A stretch of DNA of 64,000 nucleotides from Rhizobium viscosum (lineage in GTDB: Bacteria > Pseudomonadota > Alphaproteobacteria > Rhizobiales > Rhizobiaceae), in the NCBI RefSeq assembly GCF_014873945.1, contig NZ_JADBEC010000002.1, forward strand, positions 1,984,001 through 2,048,000, written 5' to 3'. The notes under the pieces are model-generated. The model was not told where the DNA came from, searched no databases, and worked only from the letters and a program-made list of their open reading frames with translations. Shown piece by piece: positions 35,575-43,612 of this stretch (positions are counted from its first letter, which is position 1; every line of letters starts with the position of its first letter). The position numbers were made by a program, and so were the translations under genes.

Positions 35575-36461
35575 TTCGGAAGCGTCCCACCGAGGTTGAT
35601 GCCAGGCTCCTTGATCATGTTGTTCTCAAGACCCCACTTCTTCATGATCGCGGCATAGGTGCCGTTGTCCATCAGCACCTTGACTGCATCGCGCAGGACG
35701 GGGCCGAGCGGCGAGCCCTTCGCGACGACCGCACCTTGATAGAGATTGTCGAAGCCGTTCTTCTGTCCGACGCCGGTCAATTCCAGCTGGCCGTTGGCCT
35801 GCGACACGAAATAGGTGAGCGGCGCTTGGGAAGAGAAGAAAGCATCCGAACGCTTGGAGCGGACGGCAAGTATCGAGCTCGGCTGGTCGGTGAAGGACTG
35901 CACCTCGATCGCGCCCTTGCCATCTGTCTTGCACTTTTCGGCCTGCACCTGGATGACCTTTTCGGCCGAGCCGCCGGCCATGACGGCGATGCGGTTGCCG
36001 CAGGCGGTATCGAGCGAGCTGATGCCCTTCGGATTGCCCTTCTGCACCGAGAAGACCACAAATTCCTGCACCCAATCGACGAAGTCGTTGGATTCTTCGC
36101 GGCTCTTGAAATCGCCGACAGGACCGAAGGCAAACTGGTAACGGCCGGAATTGACGCCGGCGAGAAGCGCCGGCAGGCCACCGACGGTCTCATGCTCGAT
36201 CTTGACGCCGAGAACCTGGCCGAGCGCATCGGTCAGATCGGCGCTCGCGCCGGTCATCTCGGTGCCCGTGACGATTTCATAGGGAGGAAACGAGCCATTG
36301 TTGACGGAGATCATCTTGCCGGACGTGCGGATCGCTTCAGGCAACTGCGCATGAAGCGCGTCGTTGACCGAAAGCTTGGGCAGGGCCGCATCTTCAGCGA
36401 AGGCGGTTCCCGAGATCACCACGCTCGTCAGAGCAAGGCATGCAATTTTCCTGATCGACAT
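35571..36461 (-). CDS. Amino-acid-type ABC transporter substrate-binding protein (family 3)
   Basis: A 296-residue periplasmic binding protein with a Sec signal (RKIACLALTSVVISGTAFAE). Family-3 features are NGSFPPYEIVTGTEMTGASADLTDALGQVL, AACGNRI-like lobe-crossing strand, and the terminal AIMKKWGLENNMI. The middle includes GPVGDFKSREESNDFVDWVQ, typical of binding proteins for modified amino acids. The ligand is not known. The operon also encodes an M20 amidohydrolase and a decarboxylase-like protein. Confidence 0.9.
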   Translation of the reverse strand: MSIRKIACLALTSVVISGTAFAEDAALPKLSVNDALHAQLPEAIRTSGKMISVNNGSFPPYEIVTGTEMTGASADLTDALGQVLGVKIEHETVGGLPALLAGVNSGRYQFAFGPVGDFKSREESNDFVDWVQEFVVFSVQKGNPKGISSLDTACGNRIAVMAGGSAEKVIQVQAEKCKTDGKGAIEVQSFTDQPSSILAVRSKRSDAFFSSQAPLTYFVSQANGQLELTGVGQKNGFDNLYQGAVVAKGSPLGPVLRDAVKVLMDNGTYAAIMKKWGLENNMIKEPGINLGGTLPK

Positions 36462-36508
36462 TATTTAGTTCCCCTGTTTGGTTCGAATTTATGCGTTTCG
36501 TGTTGTGC

Positions 36509-37486
36509 TCACCCGATGCGGCTACCGTCTACATCGAAGGAGAAGAGGTCTTCCGGCGTCATCAGCTGCGGCAGGATGCCCTGGACGTGAAGCTCGCTGG
36601 CGAAGTCGGCGATCATCTTGCGGTTGACCGCAAAGCCGCTGGCCTCCCAGCCGACCGGAAGCTCGGCCGCCGACTTCAACAGCTCGTCCATCATGAAGGG
36701 CGAAGTGTCGGCATATTTGCGGCGTTTGCTCAGCCACATGCGCTGTGATTCATCGATCAGCTTGCTGAGCTCTTCGATCACCCACGGGTTCTGAGCGACG
36801 ATGCCCGCTTTAATGCCGATGAGGTGCATGCCGGGAACATAGCCCACATCATCGAAATATCGACGTTCGGCACCTCTGAAATCGGAAAGGACCTGCCGGA
36901 ACGGCGATCCTCCGCCGAAATAGCCGTCAGGCATAAAAGGCGTGAAGATCGCGTCAAGGAAGCCTTCCCTGAGCAGCTCGACCATAGGACGCTCGCCGGG
37001 AGCCGCTTCGATGCGGCCGGGCCGGCCGAACCCGTCGAGGCGATCGACGACCGGATGCGCTTCCGTCAGGCGACCCGCATACCACATGGCATCCTCGACG
37101 CCGACGCCCTCGCGGCGCAGCGCCGCTCTGGTCCAGGTGTTTCCGGAGTCGCGCCATCCGGTGACGCCGATACGTTTTCCGGCCAGTTGGCCGAGTTCGG
37201 TGATGGGTCCGTCCTTGCGGGTGATGATGCAGCGGTGACGGAAGCCGCGCATGATGAAGTTCGGAATGCCGACGACGCTCTCGTCGCCATCGATGCGCAG
37301 CTGCGTATAGCGGCTGAAGGACATTTCCGCGACATCGTAGTGGTCGCTCTTGCCGAGATGCGAGAGCAATGTGCCGACGCGGTCGACCTTGATGTCAATC
37401 TTTGGAGAGGAGACGTCGCCGAGAACCAGGGGCGTCATGTAGTCCCAGTCACGCAGGGCAAGTCGGAGGCTAAGGGGCATCGGCAT
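36509..37486 (-). CDS. 4,5-dihydroxyphthalate decarboxylase / NitT-TauA-like fold protein without signal peptide
   Basis: A 325-residue protein that begins directly with the fold (PLSLRLALRDWDYMTPLVLG) and has no export signal. Its elements match the periplasmic-binding-protein-like family that includes 4,5-dihydroxyphthalate decarboxylase: DVAEMSFSRYTQL, GIPNFIMRGFRHRCIITR, GKRIGVTGWRDSGNTWTRAAL, LLREGFLDAIFTPFMPDGYFGG. It is expected to be cytoplasmic and possibly enzymatic rather than a transport component. It is the first gene of the transporter-amidohydrolase operon (47 bp before the binding-protein gene) and divergent from the MocR regulator. The substrate is unknown. Confidence 0.7.
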   Translation of the reverse strand: MPMPLSLRLALRDWDYMTPLVLGDVSSPKIDIKVDRVGTLLSHLGKSDHYDVAEMSFSRYTQLRIDGDESVVGIPNFIMRGFRHRCIITRKDGPITELGQLAGKRIGVTGWRDSGNTWTRAALRREGVGVEDAMWYAGRLTEAHPVVDRLDGFGRPGRIEAAPGERPMVELLREGFLDAIFTPFMPDGYFGGGSPFRQVLSDFRGAERRYFDDVGYVPGMHLIGIKAGIVAQNPWVIEELSKLIDESQRMWLSKRRKYADTSPFMMDELLKSAAELPVGWEASGFAVNRKMIADFASELHVQGILPQLMTPEDLFSFDVDGSRIG

Positions 37487-37510
37487 TCACTCGCAAAGAC
37501 CTTGTTTTCG

Positions 37511-37565
37511 GAACAATTAAATGTTCAAATTTATCTGATCAAATGTTATTACGTTATTGAACATT
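37511..37565. promoter_or_regulatory. Inverted-repeat operator region of the MocR regulator
   Basis: The 94-bp divergent region is A/T-rich. It contains GAACA-N6-TGTTC (37511-37526), and AATGTTCAA (37520-37528) is exactly mirrored by TTGAACATT (37557-37565), 28 bp apart. Related half-sites and overlap with both promoters suit binding by the adjacent MocR protein. Confidence 0.6.
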
Positions 37566-37580
37566 AAAAATGGCGAGTAA

Positions 37581-38909
37581 ATGAGCGATATTGTCGATGC
37601 GGCGTGGTTTGCCCAAAAATTGACCGATCGGACAATTCGAGGAATTGCGATTGAAACCAGTGCCTTGATCCGGGCCGGTGCACTTCCCGTTGGAACGAAG
37701 CTGCCGCCGATCCGCGATCTTGCCTTTGCGCTCGGGATCAGTCCGGCGACGATCTCCGAGGCGTGGAGCGAGCTGAGACGCCAGAAAATCATTACCGGCA
37801 GGGGACGGAACGGCACCTGGGTGAGCGGCGACCGTTTCGTGGCGAAACCCGAACGGCTCGGCAGTTCCGGCCGTTATGGAGCCGACGTCCTCGACCTGAC
37901 ATCGGCCGTGCCGGATGTCCGGCTTTTGCCGAAGCTTACCGAAGCCATGGCCTACGGAGCATTGGCCGAAAATCTCAACAGTTACGAGCGAAGCCGCATT
38001 CTTCCGGAACTCGAAGAGGCTGTGCGAAAGACCTGGCCATATGAACCGGAGGCATTCCTGGCGACGAACGGGGGCTATAACGCGGTCTACACACTCATCC
38101 AGGCGCTCGTCATGCCCGGCGCGTCCGTTGCGATCGAAGATCCTACCGCCATGCGGCTTCTCGATATTCTGGAGGACCGCGGCGTGCAGATAATTCCGGT
38201 CCAGTGCGATCGGGAAGGGCCGCTGCCTTCATCGCTCGAAGCCGCAATGAAGCTGCGGCCCGTCGCCTTCATCTTTCAGCCACGGCTTCACTCGGTGACC
38301 GGTCAGAACGTCAGCAGCGAACGGTTGCAAAGACTTGGAGACATTCTCGACGGCACCGATACCTTGATCGTCGAGGATGACGGCATCGCCGACATTTCCA
38401 CGGCTCCGCGTCATTCGCTCGGCGGCCGGTTTGCCGATCGGACAATCCACATTCTCTCCTATTCAAAGACACATGGTCCGGATCTGAGGCTTGCCGTGCT
38501 TTCAAGCTCGCGGGCGATCGTCGAACAGATACAGTCCTACCGCAGCTTCAGCGCCGGCTGGACAAGCCGCATCCTTCAGGCGGCCACTGCATGGCTCCTG
38601 CGGGATCCTGCGACGGAAGCCTCGTTGCGAGGCTCTCGCGACATCTATTTCCGGCGTCGGGCCGATCTGGTTGACGCGCTGAGGGGACGTGGGATCGAAG
38701 CGCAGCATGGCAGCGGCCTCTGTGCCTGGGTGCCGGTCACATCCGAACCCTTCGCGATGGTCACGCTGGCGGCGCGAGGTATTGCGGTTCATCCCGGTGC
38801 AAAATTTTCCATCCTTCCGAGCGCACATCTTCGCGTGGCGACGGCCATCCTATCCGATCGGGTGGACGACGTGGCTGACTCGATCGCCCTCGCTGCCAGC
38901 CCGGCCTAG
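37581..38909 (+). CDS. MocR-type regulator: GntR winged helix fused to aminotransferase-like domain
   Basis: A 442-residue protein. Residues about 15-80 are a GntR DNA-binding domain (GTKLPPIRDLAFALGISPAT, ISEAWSELRRQKIITGRGR). Residues about 95-440 resemble fold-type I aminotransferases, with the PLP-lysine in HILSYSKTHGPDLRLA. Such proteins sense amino-acid or aldehyde ligands through PLP chemistry. It is divergent from the operon of the dihydroxyphthalate-decarboxylase-like gene, the amino acid ABC transporter and the M20 hydrolase, which it probably controls. The ribosome-binding site before the ATG is weak. Confidence 0.88.
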   Translation: MSDIVDAAWFAQKLTDRTIRGIAIETSALIRAGALPVGTKLPPIRDLAFALGISPATISEAWSELRRQKIITGRGRNGTWVSGDRFVAKPERLGSSGRYGADVLDLTSAVPDVRLLPKLTEAMAYGALAENLNSYERSRILPELEEAVRKTWPYEPEAFLATNGGYNAVYTLIQALVMPGASVAIEDPTAMRLLDILEDRGVQIIPVQCDREGPLPSSLEAAMKLRPVAFIFQPRLHSVTGQNVSSERLQRLGDILDGTDTLIVEDDGIADISTAPRHSLGGRFADRTIHILSYSKTHGPDLRLAVLSSSRAIVEQIQSYRSFSAGWTSRILQAATAWLLRDPATEASLRGSRDIYFRRRADLVDALRGRGIEAQHGSGLCAWVPVTSEPFAMVTLAARGIAVHPGAKFSILPSAHLRVATAILSDRVDDVADSIALAASPA

Positions 38910-38927
38910 TCTTCGGTGCCGCTCCGG

Positions 38928-40613
38928 CTAGCCCAACACTTCACTGTCTCTGGAAACGCCAGCAGATGCGCGGTACTGCGCCGCGAGCTTCCGGCAGGCG
39001 CGCAGGGTCAGGGCCATGACGGTCAGGGTCGTACCCGCAGTGCCGCCACCGGGAAAGGCGCTGGCGTCGGTCACGAGAAGATTGGGCACGTCCCAGCTCT
39101 GGTTCCAGCCGTTGAGGACGGAATTTTCCGGCGAGGTGCCCATGCGCGCGCCGCCGCTTTCATGAATTGCGGCACCCATGCACATGGTCTTTCGGAACCA
39201 TTTGCGGAACAGGAAACGGCTGAGGGGATCGGCATCCGGGAAGGCCCCACGGCCCATTTCCCTCAGGCCAAGGGGTGATCCGATAAAGTCGAGTTCGCCG
39301 CCGGCACCTTTCACCATGTCGATCAGGGTCTTTTCCTGCCGGCGGATCAGCGCCAGTTCGGGCTCGTGCATGACGCAGCGGATGTGCGGCACCGGAATGC
39401 CCCAGGCATCCTTGCGGCTGGCATCAAGGGTAATGCGATTGTCGGCGTGCGGCAGCATCAGGCCGAAGCCGAAGAAGGCAAGGCTCGACGGCTCGTTGTC
39501 GCCCACCGGCGCGCGGCCGACACTGCCCTGATAGGCGAAGTCGCCGCGCGACGTCCTTCCTTCTACATTGTCAAAGCGCGGCACGAAGATCCCGCCTGAC
39601 GGATTGTAGAATGGGTCCTGCGGCGCCGATTCGTCATGCGACCAGCCACGGGCGGGCGGGAAGATGCCGAAGGCCAGGCAAGGCAACTGGTCCATGAAGT
39701 AGCGGCCGAGCGTGCCCGAACTGTTGCCAAGCCCGTTCGGGTGCTTTGAAGATGCCGAATTCAGAAGCAGTCGAACGCTTTCGATCGGCGAGGCGCAGAG
39801 GACGACGTTTTCGGCACGCACAGAGTGAACGGCGCCGGAATTGCGATCGATATATTCTGCGCCCGTTGCCCGGCCCGTCCTCGCATCCGTCGAAATGCGG
39901 CGCACGATCGCATCGTGACGGATCGTCAGATTACCGCTTGCGAGCGCCTCGCGCAGCGGGCGCGGCACGCGTTCGGCGTCCGGCGCGATATAGCGCCAGG
40001 AGACGACATGCCGTTCGGGCGCCTGGCTTTCGACGGTCTTCTTGAAGAGCTCTTCGGCCGGCGTCAGCCCGGCAGGGCGGGAATAGACGCCGTCCGGCAA
40101 GGTTGAGACATGGTCCTGATTGCCATAGAGGCCAAGATGGCTTTCTGCCTCGGCATAGAAGGGTGCGAGTTCGTCATAGGAAACGGGCCAGTCGACGCCG
40201 CGACCGCTGCGGCTCTCAATCTTGAAATCATCGTCGCTCCAGCGCAGCAGCACGCGGCCGAAGCTGTGCAGGCGTCCGCCCGACTGCCGGCCGCGGATCC
40301 ACAGGAAGGGTTCGCCGCGCGGCGTGGTGTAGGGGTTCTTCCGGTCGTTCACGAAGAAGCGGCTGAAGCGCTCGGTGAAGAAAGCGGCGCGCGCCTGAAC
40401 CGGCTGACCCTTGATGGTTGCCCGCGCCCGCTCCCAGATGTTGATGGCGCTTGCCGGCGGTTTCTTGCGGGTGGGATCGAAGTCTTTCTTGCCGATCTCA
40501 GGCCCAGCTTCGAGAAGCAGGACGGACAGACCATTGGCAGTCAATTCCATGGCAGCAAAGGAGCCGGCCGCGCCGGAGCCTATCACTAGCGCATCATACA
40601 CTTTCTCAGACAT
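38928..40613 (-). CDS. GMC-family FAD oxidoreductase (glucoside 3-dehydrogenase / gluconate dehydrogenase type)
   Basis: A 561-residue flavoprotein. The N-terminal dinucleotide motif is ALVIGSGAAGSFAAMEL, followed by GRQSGGRLHSFGRVLLRW, and in the C-terminal substrate domain ESGGARMGTSPENSVLNGWN and VPNLLVTDASAFPGGGTAGT. The catalytic His is expected at AAIHESGG. The closing region resembles large subunits of periplasmic sugar dehydrogenases, but there is no signal peptide, Tat-borne gamma subunit or cytochrome gene here. The ATG at 40613 is preferred over a TTG at 40622. It is the last gene of the LacI-controlled sugar operon and probably oxidises the imported sugar, perhaps at C3 (inference). 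Confidence 0.87.
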   Translation of the reverse strand: MSEKVYDALVIGSGAAGSFAAMELTANGLSVLLLEAGPEIGKKDFDPTRKKPPASAINIWERARATIKGQPVQARAAFFTERFSRFFVNDRKNPYTTPRGEPFLWIRGRQSGGRLHSFGRVLLRWSDDDFKIESRSGRGVDWPVSYDELAPFYAEAESHLGLYGNQDHVSTLPDGVYSRPAGLTPAEELFKKTVESQAPERHVVSWRYIAPDAERVPRPLREALASGNLTIRHDAIVRRISTDARTGRATGAEYIDRNSGAVHSVRAENVVLCASPIESVRLLLNSASSKHPNGLGNSSGTLGRYFMDQLPCLAFGIFPPARGWSHDESAPQDPFYNPSGGIFVPRFDNVEGRTSRGDFAYQGSVGRAPVGDNEPSSLAFFGFGLMLPHADNRITLDASRKDAWGIPVPHIRCVMHEPELALIRRQEKTLIDMVKGAGGELDFIGSPLGLREMGRGAFPDADPLSRFLFRKWFRKTMCMGAAIHESGGARMGTSPENSVLNGWNQSWDVPNLLVTDASAFPGGGTAGTTLTVMALTLRACRKLAAQYRASAGVSRDSEVLG

Positions 40614-40686
40614 GTCGTTCAAAACCTGGCTTTATCAATGGATTGGGACGGGCGGGGTGATCTCTCCGCTGCCGGCAGAGCACGGC

Positions 40687-41766
40687 TCAGAGGCGATTGC
40701 CGTCCTCTGCAAAAAGGGATGCCCTGGAGAGATAGAGACCGATGCCGATGACATCGCCCGGCTGGAGCGTGAGATCGCCCATCACGCGCAGCGACAAGGT
40801 CGTGTCTTTCCAGGTGAGCCATACGATCGTATCGGAGCCCATCGGCTCCAGGACTGAGACGGTTGCCGGAAGCGCGGCGTCCCCGGCATCCGGGCGAATG
40901 CCGAGATGCTCCGGACGCATGCCAAGCGTTGCAGGCCCTGGTTTCGGCGCAGAAGCGAAGCCGTAGCCAGTCATATCGAGGACAAGATCGCCCGCCTTAA
41001 ACAGCACCTTGTCGCCGTCCCGTTCGATGCTGCCCTGGATGAAATTCATCGAGGGGGCGCCGATGAAGCCGGCGACGAAGAGGTTGGCCGGCCGATGATA
41101 GATCTCTGCAGGCGTGCCCAACTGCTGGATCACGCCCTCCTTCATGATGGCAATGCGGTCGGCAAGGGTCAGCGCCTCCACCTGGTCGTGGGTGACGTAG
41201 ATCATTGTGTTGCCGAGCTGCTGGTGCAGCTTCTTGATCTCGACGCGCAGCTCATTGCGCAGTTTGGCGTCGAGATTCGACAGCGGCTCGTCGAACAGGA
41301 AGACGTCAACTTCGCGCACCAGCGCGCGGCCGATCGCGACACGCTGACGCTGGCCGCCGGAAAGCTCGGCCGGACGGCGGTCGAGCAGCTTTTCAAGATG
41401 GAGAAGCGATGCCGCCCGCTCGACTCGGCTGTCGATCTCCGGCTTCGGCAGGCCCGCGACCCTAAGGCCGAAGGAAAGGTTCTTGCGCACCGTCATGCGT
41501 GGATAGAGCGCATAGGACTGAAACACCATGCCGATGCCACGGTCCTTCGGCTCTTCCCAGGTAACGTTTTCCCCCGAGATCCAGATTTCCCCGTCGGTGA
41601 TGTCGGCAAGGCCGGCGATCGCGTTCAGCAAGGTCGACTTACCGCAGCCGGACGGGCCAAGCAGGACCAGAAATTCCTTCGGCGCGATATCGAGCGACAT
41701 CTGCTCGATCACCGTATGGTCGCCGTAGCTGATCTTCAGGTCCTTGATGGAAACAGCAGAGTTCAT
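40687..41766 (-). CDS. Sugar ABC transporter ATP-binding protein (MalK/UgpC-like)
   Basis: A 359-residue ATPase: Walker A GPSGCGKSTLLNAIAGL, MVFQSYALYPRMTVRKNL, signature ELSGGQRQRVAIGRALV, Walker B VFLFDEPLSNLDAKLR, switch TMIYVTHDQVEALTLADRI. A TOBE/regulatory domain follows, with FVAGFIGAPSMNF and GMRPEHLGI as in CUT1-family sugar ATPases. It ends the transporter part of the operon, 73 bp before the GMC gene. Confidence 0.93.
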   Translation of the reverse strand: MNSAVSIKDLKISYGDHTVIEQMSLDIAPKEFLVLLGPSGCGKSTLLNAIAGLADITDGEIWISGENVTWEEPKDRGIGMVFQSYALYPRMTVRKNLSFGLRVAGLPKPEIDSRVERAASLLHLEKLLDRRPAELSGGQRQRVAIGRALVREVDVFLFDEPLSNLDAKLRNELRVEIKKLHQQLGNTMIYVTHDQVEALTLADRIAIMKEGVIQQLGTPAEIYHRPANLFVAGFIGAPSMNFIQGSIERDGDKVLFKAGDLVLDMTGYGFASAPKPGPATLGMRPEHLGIRPDAGDAALPATVSVLEPMGSDTIVWLTWKDTTLSLRVMGDLTLQPGDVIGIGLYLSRASLFAEDGNRL

Positions 41767-41772
41767 TCAGCC

Positions 41773-42651
41773 TTACCCCTTGACGGCGCCGGCCGCGATC
41801 CCGCGGACGAACCAGCGTCCGGACAGGAAATAGATCGCGAGCGGAATGATGGCGGTGAGGATGGTGGCCGCCATGTTGACGTTGTAGTTGCGCTCGCCCA
41901 TCGTCGTGTTGACAATGTTGTTGAGCTGTACGGTCATCGGCAGATTGTCGCGTCCGGCAAAGACGACGCCGAGCAGGAAGTCGTTCCAGATGCCCGTGAA
42001 CTGGAACATCGAGGCGACGACGATCATCGGAAGCGCCATCGGCAGCATGATCTCGAAGAAAATCCGCCAGAAGCCGGCGCCATCGACGCGCGCTGCCTTG
42101 AAGAGTTCTTCCGGGATGGTGACGAAGTAGTTGCGGAAGAGCAGCGTCACCAGCGGCAGACCGAACAGCACATGTACGAGAATGATGCCGCCGAGGCTGT
42201 TGTAGAAGCCCATCACCGCCATGGCGCGTACCAGCGGATAGAGAAAGATCTGGTAGGGCACGAGTGCCCCGGCCATCAACAGCCCGAACATCAGCCGTCC
42301 GGCCTTCGGGCGCCAGAAGGAGAGTGCATAACCGTTGATCGCGCCGATCAGGACGGAGATGACAACGGCCGGTACGGTGATCTTCACCGAATTCAGGAAG
42401 CCCATGCGCACGCCGGTGCATTCGCTGCCGGCACAGGCGCCGGCCCAGGCCGTCTTCCAGGCGGTGAAATCCAGGTGCAGCGGCAGCGCGAAGATCTGCC
42501 CCAGCCGGATTTCGTCCATGGTCTTCAGCGACGTGACGATCATTACGTAAAGCGGCACGGCGAAGAACAGCGCGGCAGAGATGAGGAAGGCATAGAGGCC
42601 GATGCGCGCCACGGTGATCTGCGTCGGCCTGGGGCCGCGGGGATGGGTCAT
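41773..42651 (-). CDS. Sugar ABC transporter permease (MalG-like, CUT1)
   Basis: A 292-residue permease: N-terminal helix GLYAFLISAALFFAVPLYVMI, TSLKTMDEIRLG after it as in MalG proteins, and coupling motif EELFKAARVDGAGFWRIFFEI. A periplasmic insert AGACAGSECTGVRMG carries two cysteines, typical of glucose/polyol-type family members. The ATG at 42651 overlaps the previous stop by four bases; a longer open frame upstream (to 43401) is an out-of-frame shadow of the first permease gene. Confidence 0.92.
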   Translation of the reverse strand: MTHPRGPRPTQITVARIGLYAFLISAALFFAVPLYVMIVTSLKTMDEIRLGQIFALPLHLDFTAWKTAWAGACAGSECTGVRMGFLNSVKITVPAVVISVLIGAINGYALSFWRPKAGRLMFGLLMAGALVPYQIFLYPLVRAMAVMGFYNSLGGIILVHVLFGLPLVTLLFRNYFVTIPEELFKAARVDGAGFWRIFFEIMLPMALPMIVVASMFQFTGIWNDFLLGVVFAGRDNLPMTVQLNNIVNTTMGERNYNVNMAATILTAIIPLAIYFLSGRWFVRGIAAGAVKG

Positions 42652-43538
42652 AGCGTTCCTGCCTGGCGCCGGGCGCGGATATGTTGGGCATAGCGGAAGG
42701 GAGTGACGATGATCAGCACGGTCAGAAGCAGGACCGTCGCCGCGGCCGTCGCAAGGCCGAGATTTTGGCGCTGGAACAGATTGTCCATGATGAATTTCGC
42801 GGGCACCTCGGTCGCCGATCCCGGCCCGCCATTGGTGAGCGCCACGACGATATCGTAGGTCTTGATCACGCCCATGGAGAGCAACATGCCGGCGGCGGCA
42901 AAGGCCGGCGTCAGTTGCGGCAAGATGATCGAAACATAGGTTCGCCAGACAGGAATGCCGTCGATGCGGGCCGCGCGCCACTGCTCGCCATCGATGCCGC
43001 GCATGCCGGCCAGTACCAGGATCATGACGAGGCCCGCGCCCTGCCAGAGGGCGGCGATTACCACCGCATAGATCGCAAGATCCCGGTTGATGATCCAGTC
43101 GAAGGTGAAACCCTGCCAGCCAAGCGCACGCACGCTTGCCTGAATGCCAAGCGTCGGGTTCATCATCCATTGCCAGATCAGGCCGGTGACGACGAAGGAC
43201 ATCGCATAGGGATAGAGGAAGATCGTCCGGAAGGCGCTTTCGAAGCGCACCTTGCGATCGAGAGCGGCGGCAAGGAGAAAGCCGACAAACAGGCAGCCAA
43301 AGACGTAAAGCACGCCGAAGATGATCAGGTTCTGGAAGGAGACCAGCCATTTGGCGGTCTGAAACAGCTTGGAATATTGCTCGAACCCAACGAAATTCCA
43401 CGACGGGAACAGCCGCGAATTGGTGAAGGAGAGGGTCACCGACCAGACCATGGTGCCGAGATAGACGACGACCACCGCAGCCCAGGTCGGGATGAGAGCG
43501 ATGAGCGCCGCCTTCGAGCGGTTATGCTTCCGTTTCAT
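42648..43538 (-). CDS. Sugar ABC transporter permease (MalF-like, CUT1)
   Basis: A 296-residue permease with six hydrophobic segments, starting with ALIALIPTWAAVVVVYLGTM, and the motif EQWRAARIDGIPVWRTYVSI for ATPase coupling. The start at 43538 (MKRKHNRS) fits the family; an in-frame start at 43577 would add 13 residues overlapping a strong RNA hairpin. It follows the binding-protein gene by 74 bp. Confidence 0.92.
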   Translation of the reverse strand: MKRKHNRSKAALIALIPTWAAVVVVYLGTMVWSVTLSFTNSRLFPSWNFVGFEQYSKLFQTAKWLVSFQNLIIFGVLYVFGCLFVGFLLAAALDRKVRFESAFRTIFLYPYAMSFVVTGLIWQWMMNPTLGIQASVRALGWQGFTFDWIINRDLAIYAVVIAALWQGAGLVMILVLAGMRGIDGEQWRAARIDGIPVWRTYVSIILPQLTPAFAAAGMLLSMGVIKTYDIVVALTNGGPGSATEVPAKFIMDNLFQRQNLGLATAAATVLLLTVLIIVTPFRYAQHIRARRQAGTL

Positions 43539-43566
43539 CAGAGCGTCTTTGCAAGGGGCTTCGAAA

Positions 43567-43598
43567 GTCGCCTGCACCGGTGTTGCGGGGCAGGCGAC
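43567..43598 (-). terminator. Intercistronic stem-loop after the sugar-binding-protein gene
   Basis: A perfect 9-bp stem, GTCGCCTGC with GCAGGCGAC, and a 14-nt loop lies between the binding-protein stop and the first permease start. On the minus strand it is followed by TTTC. It could act as a leaky terminator or mRNA stabiliser that keeps the binding protein in excess over the membrane subunits. Confidence 0.55.
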
Positions 43599-43612
43599 AG
43601 GCTTGTCCGATC

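Noticed and set aside
40906..42693. Plus-strand open frame of 595 codons across the sugar ABC genes
   Set aside because: The translation is rich in Arg/His/Asp with no domain and is antisense to well-defined ATPase and permease genes.
41773..43401. Possible fused double permease (542 codons)
   Set aside because: The first ~250 codons are an out-of-frame reading of the MalF-like gene; the real MalG-like protein starts at 42651 with a 4-bp overlap.
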